A DNA stretch of 64,000 nucleotides from Streptomyces sp. CB02056 (GTDB lineage Bacteria > Actinomycetota > Actinomycetes > Streptomycetales > Streptomycetaceae): the NCBI RefSeq assembly GCF_001905545.1, contig NZ_LIPD01000011.1:125495-189494 (forward strand), given 5' to 3'. The notes under the pieces are model-generated. The model had not been told where the DNA came from. It ran no database searches and saw only the letters and a list, made by a program, of their open reading frames with translations. Position numbers and translations under genes: made by a program. Positions 44,504 to 54,600 of the stretch are shown here, piece by piece (position 1 is the stretch's first letter; the number at the start of each line of letters is the position of its first letter).

Positions 44504-47500
44504 GTGAGCAGGATCCCCTTCCACCGGCCCACCCGCGCCCTGCCGCCGGCCCTGCCCGACCAGCGCGTGGTGCTGCCCGCCCCGCCGCAGACCCCGCAGG
44601 GCGCCAACTCCTCGGCCAGCACCTGGCTCTCCCTGCTGCTGCCGCTGATGAGCAGCATCAGCATGGCCGCCTACATGGTGATGTACCGCAATCCGCTGCT
44701 GATCGCGCTGGGCGTCGGCTTCGTGCTGATCTCGATCGCCGCCACCCTCGCCGTCCGCCACCAGATGCGCAGCGCGACCCGTCAGACCAAGGACCGCCAG
44801 CGCGAGCGCTACCTGCGCTACCTGACCGACGTCAAGAAGACGGCCCGCCAGGTCGCCGACAGCCAGCGGCTGGCGGCCGGCTGGCTGCACCCCTCGCCGG
44901 AGCGGCTCTGGGCGCTCGCCGAGCGCCGCCGCCGGGTCTGGGAACGGCGCGCCACCGACAAGGACTTCCTGCAGCTGCGCCTGGGCCAGGGGCAGGGCCC
45001 GCTGGCCACCCCGATCCAGCTCGGCACCCGCAACGACCCGCTCGCGGAGTACGACGAGCAGACCCACGCCGCCGCGCAGCGGGTGGTCGACCAGGCCGGT
45101 ACGGTCGGCCGCCAGCCCGCCCTGGTCGACCTGGTCAGGACCGGCGTGCTCAGCCTGCTCGGCCCCGCCGACCGGACCAGGGCGCTGGCCCGCTCGCTGC
45201 TCTGCCAGCTCGCGGTGCTGCACGCCCCCGACGACGTCACCGTCGTGGTCTGCACCGGCGGCGACCCCGACTGGGAGTGGGCCAAGTGGCTCCCGCACAC
45301 CCACGAGGCCGGCGCCCCGAGCCCGGCCGGTGTGGTCCCGCTGGTCGCCGCCGAGTTCGAGGCGCTCGCCGACGCCCTGGAGGGCGCGATCACCCGCGCC
45401 CAGGCCGAACGGACCACCCGCCGGCCCGTCCTGGCGGGCGCCCCCGCCCCGGTGATGCGCCGGCTCGTCGTCCTGCTCGACCCGTACGACCCGGCCGCCG
45501 CCTGGGCCCGCGGCCCGGTGGCCACCTCCCTGCTCGAATCGGCCGGGCCCGACCTGGGCATCACCGTGATCTGCCTGGTCGGCGCCGAGCGCGACGAGCC
45601 CACCCGCACCGAGGTGCGCGCCCGGGTGGGCGAGGACGGCTCGCTGGTCCTGGAGGGCCGCAACACCGAGCTGTACAGCCGGGTCGAGGGGGCCGTCGCG
45701 GACGCCCCCGCCCCGGAACTCTGCGAGCTCACCGCGCGGGCGCTGGCCCCGCTGAGCCTGTCCGAGGAGCCCGAGCAGCTGCTGGCCCGCACCATCACCC
45801 TGCCCGAGATGCTCGGCACCCCCGACGTGGCCGCCTTCGACCCGTCCGTCAGCTGGATCCCGGCCGGCGACGAGCGGCTGCTGCGCCTGCCGATCGGCCT
45901 GTCCGGCGAGGGCGACCCGGTGCTGCTCGACCTCAAGGAGTCCGCCCAGGGCGGCATGGGCCCGCACGGCCTGATCGTCGGGGCCACCGGCTCCGGCAAG
46001 AGCGAACTGCTGCGCACCATGGTCACCGGGCTGGCGATGACCCACTCCCCGGAGCTGCTCAGCCTGGTGCTGGTCGACTTCAAGGGCGGCGCCACCTTCG
46101 CCGGCGTCACCGGACTGCCGCACGTGGCCGGCCTGATCACCAACCTCGCCGACGACCTCTCCCTGGTGGACCGGGTCCGCGCCGCCCTCCAGGGCGAACA
46201 GCAGCGCCGGCAGCGGCTGCTGCGCGCGGCCGGGAACGTCGACTCGCTGCGCGAGTACCAGCTGCGCCAGGCGGCCGGGCAGTGCGACGTGGACGGCAAG
46301 CCGCTGGAGCCGCTGCCCTACCTGCTGATCGTGGTCGACGAGTTCGGCGAACTGCTCTCCCAGCGCTCCGACTTCATCGACCTGTTCGTCCAGATCGGCC
46401 GGGTCGGCCGCAGCCTGGGCATGCACCTGCTGCTGGCCACCCAGCGGCTGGAGGAGGGCCGGCTGCGCGGCCTGGAGTCGCACCTGTCGTACCGCGTCTG
46501 CCTGCGCACCTTCAGCGCCGCCGAGAGCCGCGCGGTGATCGGCACCCCCGACGCCTACCAGCTGCCCCCGATCCCCGGCTCCGCCTACCTCAAGGTGGAC
46601 GAGTCGGTCTACCAGCGCTTCCGGGTCGCCCACATCTCCGGCCCGTACCAGGAGCCCGGCACGGGCGAGGACGGCGCCGCGGCCGGCCTCCCGGTCGTGC
46701 CCTTCGAGCTGCGCACCGCGCCGCAGGAGGAGCCCGAGGAGCCCGCCGAGTCCCAGCCGCCGGCCCTGCCCGCCGGCCCCACCGAGATGGAGGTGGCGGT
46801 CGACCAGGTCTGCCGGTTCGGGCAGTCCGTGCACCAGGTCTGGCTCGCCCCGCTGCCCGCCGCGATCCCGCTGGACAGCCTGATCGGCCCGGTCTCCGAG
46901 CAGCCGGGGCGTGGCCGCCAGGCCGGCCTGTGGCCCGGCACCGGCCGGCTCGCCTTCCCCGTCGGCGTGCTCGACCTGCCCCTCCAGCAGCAGCAGCTGC
47001 CGCTCCAGTTCGACTTCGAACGCGTCCACGGCAACCTCGCCCTGGTGGGCGCGCCGCAGACCGGCAAGAGCACCCTGCTGCGCACCACGGTGCTGTCCGC
47101 GATGCTCACCCACACCCCCGACGAGGTGCAGTTCTACGGACTGGACTACGGCGGCGGCAGCCTCGGCCCGCTGGAGGCCGCCCCGCACGTGGGCGCCGTG
47201 GCCGGGCGCCGCGACGAGCAGCGGGCCCGCCGGGTGCTGGCCGAGCTCGGCCTCCTGGTCGCCGCCCGCGAGCAGCTCTTCGGGGAGCTGGGCGTCGACT
47301 CGGTGGCGGCCTTCCGGGCGCTGCGCAAGGCCGACCGGCTGCCGGCCGGGACCCGGGCCGCCGACGTCTTCCTGCTGCTGGACAACTGGGGCGCGATCCG
47401 CACCGAACTGGAGGGCGCCGAGGCCTCGGTGCTGGACATCGCCTCCCGCGGCCTGGGCGTGGGCGTGCACGTGATCGTCACCGCCAACCGCTGGGCCGAC

Positions 47501-48532
47501 ATCCGGCCGAACCTGCGCGACAGCTTCTCCGGGCGCCTGGAGCTGCGGCTGAACGAGCCCACCGAGTCGGAGGTCAGCCGCCAGGCGAGCCGGCAGGTCC
47601 CCAACATCCAGGGCCGCGGCATCGTGTCGCCCGGCGTGCTGTACCAGGCCGTGCTGCCCCGGCTGGACGGCCGCGAGGGCACCGACGGCCTGGCCGAGGC
47701 CCAGGAGGACGCGCTCGGCAAGATCGCCGCCTCCTGGCCGGGCGCCGGCGCCCCGCCGGTGCTGATGCTGCCCGACCGGGTGCTGCTCGAGGACCTCGAC
47801 CCCACGGGGACGGCCGGCTTCGCCGCGGACGAGGTGCCGATCGGCGTCGGCGAGCGCGACCTGGCGCCGGTCGGCCTGGCGATGGGGCCGGGCGACCCGC
47901 ACTTCCTGGTGTTCGGCGACGCCGGCAGCGGCAAGTCCGCCTTCCTGCGCACCTGGATGGCCGCCACGGCCGCCCGGAGCACCGCCTGGGAGTCCCGGTT
48001 CATGGTGATCGACTACCGGCGCAGCCTGCTGGACGCGGTGCCGGAGGACTACATCGGCGCCTACGCGGGCGACGCGGCCGCCGCCGAGGCCTACGTCGAC
48101 CAGCTGGTCGCCAAGCTGGCCGAGCGGATGCCGCCGCCCGGCATCACGGCCGCCCAGCTCCGCGCCCGGGACTGGTGGGACGGTCCCGAGCTGTACGTGG
48201 TGGTGGACGACTACGACCTGGTCGCGGTCGGCCACCAGTCCCCGCTGGCCAGGCTCGCCGACTACGTCACCCAGGCCCGTGAGATCGGCCTGCACGTGGT
48301 GCTGGCCCGCCGGGTGGCCGGGGTCGGACGCCCGCTGATGTCCGACCCGCTGCTCTCCCGGCTCAAGGACCTCGGCACCGGCGGCCTGATCCTCTCCGGC
48401 GACCCGCGCGAGGGCGTCCTGCTGGGCGACCAGCGCGCGGCCCAGCGCCCCCCGGGCCGCGGCGTCCTCGTCCGGCGCTCCGGACCGGCCAGGCTGCTCC
48501 AGGTCGCGCTCCGCGAGGAGGAGCCGGCCTGA
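44504..48532 (+). CDS. eccC: Type VII secretion ATPase EccC (FtsK/SpoIIIE family)
   Basis: 1342 residues from a GTG preceded by GAGAGG. Two N-terminal hydrophobic helices (WLSLLLPLMSSISMAAYMVMY and LLIALGVGFVLISIAATLAV) are followed by three ATPase domains, with Walker A GATGSGKSEL (Lys499), GAPQTGKST (Lys855) and GDAGSGKSAF (Lys1144). The Walker B of the first (LLIVVDEFGELL) is intact; that of the second (FLLLDNWGA) has lost the glutamate and is probably inactive, as in other EccC proteins. It is the motor of the secretion machine and recognises Esx-type signals. Confidence 0.97.
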   Translation: MSRIPFHRPTRALPPALPDQRVVLPAPPQTPQGANSSASTWLSLLLPLMSSISMAAYMVMYRNPLLIALGVGFVLISIAATLAVRHQMRSATRQTKDRQRERYLRYLTDVKKTARQVADSQRLAAGWLHPSPERLWALAERRRRVWERRATDKDFLQLRLGQGQGPLATPIQLGTRNDPLAEYDEQTHAAAQRVVDQAGTVGRQPALVDLVRTGVLSLLGPADRTRALARSLLCQLAVLHAPDDVTVVVCTGGDPDWEWAKWLPHTHEAGAPSPAGVVPLVAAEFEALADALEGAITRAQAERTTRRPVLAGAPAPVMRRLVVLLDPYDPAAAWARGPVATSLLESAGPDLGITVICLVGAERDEPTRTEVRARVGEDGSLVLEGRNTELYSRVEGAVADAPAPELCELTARALAPLSLSEEPEQLLARTITLPEMLGTPDVAAFDPSVSWIPAGDERLLRLPIGLSGEGDPVLLDLKESAQGGMGPHGLIVGATGSGKSELLRTMVTGLAMTHSPELLSLVLVDFKGGATFAGVTGLPHVAGLITNLADDLSLVDRVRAALQGEQQRRQRLLRAAGNVDSLREYQLRQAAGQCDVDGKPLEPLPYLLIVVDEFGELLSQRSDFIDLFVQIGRVGRSLGMHLLLATQRLEEGRLRGLESHLSYRVCLRTFSAAESRAVIGTPDAYQLPPIPGSAYLKVDESVYQRFRVAHISGPYQEPGTGEDGAAAGLPVVPFELRTAPQEEPEEPAESQPPALPAGPTEMEVAVDQVCRFGQSVHQVWLAPLPAAIPLDSLIGPVSEQPGRGRQAGLWPGTGRLAFPVGVLDLPLQQQQLPLQFDFERVHGNLALVGAPQTGKSTLLRTTVLSAMLTHTPDEVQFYGLDYGGGSLGPLEAAPHVGAVAGRRDEQRARRVLAELGLLVAAREQLFGELGVDSVAAFRALRKADRLPAGTRAADVFLLLDNWGAIRTELEGAEASVLDIASRGLGVGVHVIVTANRWADIRPNLRDSFSGRLELRLNEPTESEVSRQASRQVPNIQGRGIVSPGVLYQAVLPRLDGREGTDGLAEAQEDALGKIAASWPGAGAPPVLMLPDRVLLEDLDPTGTAGFAADEVPIGVGERDLAPVGLAMGPGDPHFLVFGDAGSGKSAFLRTWMAATAARSTAWESRFMVIDYRRSLLDAVPEDYIGAYAGDAAAAEAYVDQLVAKLAERMPPPGITAAQLRARDWWDGPELYVVVDDYDLVAVGHQSPLARLADYVTQAREIGLHVVLARRVAGVGRPLMSDPLLSRLKDLGTGGLILSGDPREGVLLGDQRAAQRPPGRGVLVRRSGPARLLQVALREEEPA

Positions 48533-48552
48533 CCAGCCGGGCTCCTCCCGCC

Positions 48553-48581
48553 GGGCCGGGGGCTCTCGCAGCCCCCGGCCC
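48553..48581 (+). terminator. 12-bp stem-loop between eccC and the giant gene
   Basis: GGGCCGGGGGCT (48553-48564) and AGCCCCCGGCCC (48570-48581) form a perfect stem with a 5-nt loop 20 bp after the eccC stop. The giant gene may thus be transcribed at a lower level than eccC, or from its own promoter. Confidence 0.65.
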
Positions 48582-48636
48582 GTTCGTACCTTCCCGCCCG
48601 CGCTCTCCGCGGCAGTTGCTTCGAGGTGGATCCCCG

Positions 48637-51600
48637 ATGGCCGACAACGGCTTCAGCATCAGCGACATCTACGCCCTGGGCAACCAGTGGATCGAGCTGG
48701 GCAACACGGTGTACGCGGCCCGGTACGGCACCAGCATGGCCATGGACAAGTTCCAGTGGACCGGTGACGGCATGGTGGCCGCGCACGACGCCTGGAACCT
48801 CGTCGGCAACAGCGTGCTCGACCCGGCGGTCACCACCTGCTGGAAGATCGGCGACGCCATCAACGACTACGGCCGGGCGCTGGAGAAGATCATGGCCGCC
48901 GAGCAGAAGGCCGCCAACGCGGCCGGGCTGGCCAGCATCATCGCCACCATCCTCGGGTTCGTCCTCCCCTTCGGCCTGGGCCTGCTGGCCAGGCTGATCG
49001 CGCCGCTCCTCGAAGGCCTCATCACCCTCATCACCAACATCCTGAGGACGATCGGTGAGAGCCTGCAGACCATCCTCAACATCGGCGCCTTCATCGGCGG
49101 CGCCGTGGCCGGCGGCCTGCTCCAGCTGGGCACCGACCTGCTGGCCCAGCTGATCGCCGACAAGATCTACGACGTCCCGTTCGAGATCGACTGGGCCGCC
49201 GAGGGCATGAGCATGGGCTTCGGGGCCGTCTTCGGCGGCCTCGGGGGCCTGGCCGGTCTGCGCGGCCCCAAGGAGGTCGGGATCGGCGGCGGCCCCAAGG
49301 GGGTCGGGGGCAAGGGCGTGACCCCGCCGAAGGTCGACCCGCCGGGTGTGAAGCCCCCGGTCACCGAGCACGTCCCGCTGCCGGGGCGCGGCTCCGTGCC
49401 GCTTCCGGAAGGGCCGGGGCACATCGGCGGAGTCACCCCGGGCGGCATCGGCAAGGTCCCGCCGCCGGAGCTGTTCCCGGGCGGCGGCAAGCCGCTGGGC
49501 GCCGAACCGGGCAGTGTGCCGCCGGGACGCTCGCCCGTCGCCCCCGGCGGGGTGGAGCCCCCCAAGACCGGGATCCCCCACGAGGCCCCCGGCAGCACCC
49601 CGCCCGGCCCGCCCAGGACCACGACGCCCGGCCGGGGCCCCGAGCCGGTGACCCGGGAGCCCGGCCAGCTCAACCCGTCGGGAACCCACCAGCCGACCCC
49701 CGGCGGTCAGGTGAAGCCCGGGACCGGAGTGCACGAGCCCGGGGCGGGCGGGATCGGCAACGTCGCCCCGCCGAAGAGCACCGGCGGCCAGATCGGCGGC
49801 CAGGAGACGCACGGGCCGCTGGGCGGCAAGGACGGCTCGCTGCCCGACGCCACCTCGCGCTCCGTCAACGAGACGGGCGGGAACGGCGGTTCGCGCGGCA
49901 CCGTCAACGGCAACGGCACCGGCAACGTCACCCGGCCCGGCCCGAACGAGCAGACCCCCGGCCACTCGCAGTCCGAGACGCCCGTCGACAACCAGACCTA
50001 CAAGGCCTCCTTCGACCGGCAGCCCGGCGGAACGCGGCCCGGCAGCGACGTCGGCGCCAACGGCCGGCCGTCCTCGGCCTCCGCCCGCGTCGAGGGCGAC
50101 AACGCCGTTGTGGCCACGGACCGCAACTCGCTCTCCGCGAAGACCCCCGGAAACCACGACGGCCTCCCCGGCGGCAACAACAACCGGCCCGAGGGCGTGA
50201 AGCAGCCCCTCAAGGAGGGCGCGGAGGCGCCCACGAACAACCAGCGGACCGCCACCGGAGGCGGCACCACCCCCCGCGACACCCCGCTGGAGCCGATGCG
50301 GGACAACGGAAAGTCCGGCGGCTCCTCCGGTTCCGCGCCCAAGGGCAACGAGCGGACCAACCAGTCGACCGGGGGGCAGAAGCCCCTGACGAGGGAACTG
50401 GAGCCCCAGGCACCCGAGAACAGCAACCGGCAGTCGACCGCCTCCTCGGCGCGGGAGCACGAGGGCAGCACCAACGGGACGAAGCAGACCACCTCCGAGA
50501 GCACGGCCCCGGGCAAGGGGGACCGGCCGACCTCGGAGCAGACCCGGCAGAACGGCCAGCAGGAGGGGACGACCGGGAAGTCGGAGGGTGTGGCGTCGAA
50601 GAAGCCCTCGACGCGGCCGTTCGGTGCCAGGAAGGTGATGACCATCGCCGACCTCCCCCCGGAGGGGTCGGGGCCGAAGAGCGGCGCCCCGGAACCGGGG
50701 ATGCGACCCGGCAGTTCCAACGTGAGGACCCTCAACGACCTCCCGAGCGAACACGGGGCGGGCGGCTCGGCGAAGGGCGGATCGTCGGGGGAGAAGCCGC
50801 TGGTCGACCGGGGCACCGGGTCCACGTTGGACGGGAAGCCCGGTGAGAAGTGGGTGTCCCGGGATTCGGCTGATCGCAGGTCGATGACCATGGACGACCT
50901 GCCGGCGGATGGTCCGGTGAAGGGCGGGTCGCCGAAGGAGAAGCCGCTGGTCGACCGGGGCACCGGGTCCACGTTGGACGGGAAGCCCGGTGAGAAGTGG
51001 GTGTCTCGGGATTCGGCTGATCGCAGGTCGATGACTATGGACGACCTGCCGGCGGATGGTCCGGTGAAGGGCGGGTCGCCGAAGGAGAAGCCGCTGGTCG
51101 ACCGGGGCACCGGGTCCACGTTGGACGGGAAGCCCGGTGAGAAGTGGGTGTCCCGGGACTCGGGCGACCGCAGGTCGATGACCGTGAACGACCTGCCGGC
51201 GGATGGTCCGGTGAAGGGCGGGTCGCCGAAGGAGAAGCCGCTGGTCGACCGGGGCACCGGGTCCACGTTGGACGGCAAGCCCGGTGAGAAGTGGGTGTCC
51301 CGGGACTCGGGCGACCGCAGGTCGACGACCATGGACGACCTCAAGAAGTCGGGGGACGCGGACACCCCCTCGCCGAGGGAGCACGAGGGCGGCACCGACG
51401 GGTCGAAGCAGAAGCCCTCCGCGGGCGAGGCCCCGGGCAAGGGGGACCGGCCCACCCCGGACCAGACGCGGCAGAACGGCCGGCAGGAGGGGACGACGAC
51501 GAAGTCCGAGGGCTCGGCGCCGAAGAAGCCCACCGTGCGGCCGTTCGGTCCCGAGAAGGTGAGGACCCTCGCCGATGGCCCCCAGGACGGGGCGGGGCCG

Positions 51601-54600
51601 AGGAGCAGCACCTCGGAGTCGGGGATGCGATCCGGCGGCTCCAATGTGAAGACCGTCACCGAGGCCAAGCCGACCGAATCGGGGGCGGGCGGCTCGACCA
51701 AGGTCGGATCGTCCACCGAGAAGCCCGTGAGCAAGACGGAGCCCTTCTCCGGCCGGGGCGATCGTCTCGGCGGGGGGGCGCGGGTCTCCGAGGACGCCGG
51801 AGCGTCGAACCGAACCGGCCCGCGGAGCGGATCCCAGCAGGAGTTCCCGAACGCGGAGACATCGACGAACAGCCGGGGTCCGCAGTCGGAGCTGGCGGCG
51901 AAGCAGGAGACCGCGGCGAACGCCCGGATCGCCAAGGCCAAGGCCGAGGCCGATGCGGCGGCAGCGGCGAAGGCGGGTGCGGGGGCCGAGGCCGGCAACG
52001 CGGGGGCGAAGGTGAAGTCCGGTGCGGGGGTTGAGGGTTCGGGTTCGTCGGAGCGGGTCAAGTCGCCGTCGGAGTTGACGGACAAGCGGGAGGCCGCGGC
52101 GAGGCGGGAGGCCGCGGGGAATGCCTGGGCGACGGAGCCCAAGGGTGAGGCGCCTGCTGGGGCGAAGGTGAAGTCCGGTGCGGGGGTGGAGGGTTCGGGT
52201 TCGTCGGAGCGGGTCAAGTCGTCGGCGGAGTTGACGGACAAGCGGGAGGCCGCGGCGAAGCGGGAGGCTGCGGGGAAGGCTTGGGTGACGCCCAAGGGTG
52301 AGGAGCCTGCTGGGGCGTCCGAGAAGTCCGGTGCGGCGGTGGGGGGTTCGGCTTCGTCGGAGCGGGTCAAGTCGCCGTCGGAGTCGGCGGCGTCTTCGGA
52401 GATGCGGGAGGCCGCGGCGAAGCGGGAGGCTGCGGGGAAGGATTGGGTGACGCCCAAGGGTGAGGAGCCTGCTGGGGCGTCCGAGAAGTCCGGTGCGGCG
52501 GTGGGGGGTTCGGGTTCGTCGGAGCGGGTCAAGTCGCCGTCGGAGTTGACGGACAAGCGGGAGGCCGCGGCGAAGCGGGAGGCCGCGGGGAAGGCTTGGG
52601 TGACGCCCAAGGCCGAGGCCGATGCGGCGGCGGTGGAGAAGCCCGGCGCCGGATCGGCTGCCCGGTCCCGGGTGCCGGAGAAGCCTTCGCCGGGGGCGCG
52701 GGGCGAGGAGGCCCGGCTCGCGGCGCAGAAGCACGCGGAGGTCATGGACCGCTGGCTGGAGCACAAGCGGCAGGATCCGGAGACCCGGAAGCTGACGGAG
52801 CAGCGTGCCGAGGAGGCGCGCCAGGCGGCGGAGAAGCAGGCGGAGCGGCGGGCGGAGGTGGCCGCGGAGCGGCGGGAGCGGGCCGCTGCCGAGCGGGAGG
52901 CGTCCGAGCGGACGAAGGCGCAGGTCGCGGAGGCCGAGGCCCGGGCCGACCGCCGGCGAGCGGAGGCGGCGGCCGCCGAGGACGCCCGGTGGCGGGAGCT
53001 GTTGCAGGACCTGCGGGACAAGTCGGGTGGGAACTCCGGGACGATCGGGGAGATCTCCTTCGCCGAGGCCAGGGCCCGGATCACCCAGCGGGCCGATGCC
53101 GCGCTGCGCAAGCCCATGCGCGAGTACACGGGGCCGGCGGACTTCGAGGCGATGGACCGCTACCTGGCTCCCCACCAGGTGGCCGCCGAGGCCGAGGCCT
53201 GGCACGAGCTGGCGCGCGAACTCGGCATCAACGTGGGCTCGTTGGCTCGGCAGGGCCTCATGCCGACGTTCCCCCGGAACCTTCCGGAGCGGCCCGGCGG
53301 GAGGGTCGCCTTCGAGGCCGAGGCGTCCCCGGTCTCGAAGACCGGACCGGTCGGGGGCAAGGGCAAGGGCCTGGCCGTCGAGCCGGTTGAGACTGTCGAG
53401 GCCGTCAAGCCCGGCAAGCCCGTCGAGGCCGTCGAGACCGTCGTGAAGGAGCCCGAGGAGGAGATCACGGTTCTGCGGGCTCCGAACCCGGACGAGACCT
53501 GGGCGCAGATGGAGGCCCGGGAGGCCCGCGAGCTGGCGGCGGCGATCGAGCTGTCGACGCGGCTCCGGCAGCAGCCGAGCGGGGGCGGGGGTCCGATCAC
53601 CTCGGCGTCGGCCGCGTCCGGGAGCCGGACCGGGTCGGCGCTGACGCCCGAGGCCAAGGCGAAGCTCCTCCAGGTCCCCACGCAGGCCCTCGACGAGGTC
53701 TCCCCGGCGGAGGGGTCGGCGTCGACTCAGCCGGAGGTGCCCGTCGTCGCGCAGCCGGAGGCGCCTTTCACGGCGCAGGAGTTGATCGACGAGCTGGTCG
53801 GCCTGATGCCCGGGGTTCCCCAGGCGCCGGCGGGTCTGCTGGGTCCGGACGTGTTCGGTGACCGGGTCGTTCCGCCCGCTCCGGAGTTCCTCCAGGGCTA
53901 CGACTACCGGCAGTTGAAGTCGGAGTCCCGGGTGGCGTTCTTCCGGGCGCTGGACCTGGCGCGCGCGACCGCGCCGACGGCCGAGGGGCTCGCCCCGGAG
54001 ACGCTGGGCCAGCACCCGGAGTCGGTCGTCGAGTCCAGTGGGATCCGGACGATGTCGCGGAGTACCGGTTCGGGGTTTCTGCGGAAGTGGGTGCGCATTC
54101 CGCGGCTGGTGCACTCGATCTGGCTGGGCGGCCCGCTGTCGGCGGACAACGAGCACACCGGCCCGTTCATGACCAATGTGCAGGACTCGGCGGACGGTCC
54201 GGGCCAGGAGTTCACCCATGTGATCTGGACGGATGTCACCCGCGCCCGGGTCGCCGAGGCCAGGGCGGCCGAGGGGACGGGCGACGACACGCCCGAACTC
54301 GCCACCGTACGGGCGATGGTGACGTGGGCGGGGACCCGGCCGCGCGGGAACGTGGTGCTGGTCAACGTCGACGAGGTCTTCTCGGCCGAGGCGCCGATGG
54401 GCCTCGAAGCGGCCTACAAGATGGAGACGGCGAAGCGCCTCGGGCAGGGGTACGCCTCGGCGAGCGACATCCTGCGACTGGAGGTCCTCGGCCGGTTCGG
54501 CGGGATCTACACCGACGGCGACAACCGCCTCCGGACCGACCCCACCCCGGCGGTCCGGCGGATCGTCGAATCCGACCAGGGCTTCGCCGTCGCCAAGGTC

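Noticed and set aside
44372..48295. Long minus-strand frame opposite eccC
   Set aside because: Antisense shadow of the three-ATPase EccC gene; no motif and a composition bias typical of high-GC antisense frames.
50722..52630. Possible CRISPR array in the repeat-rich region
   Set aside because: The periods (147-162 bp) are multiples of three and lie in one continuous reading frame without unique spacers; they are protein repeats.
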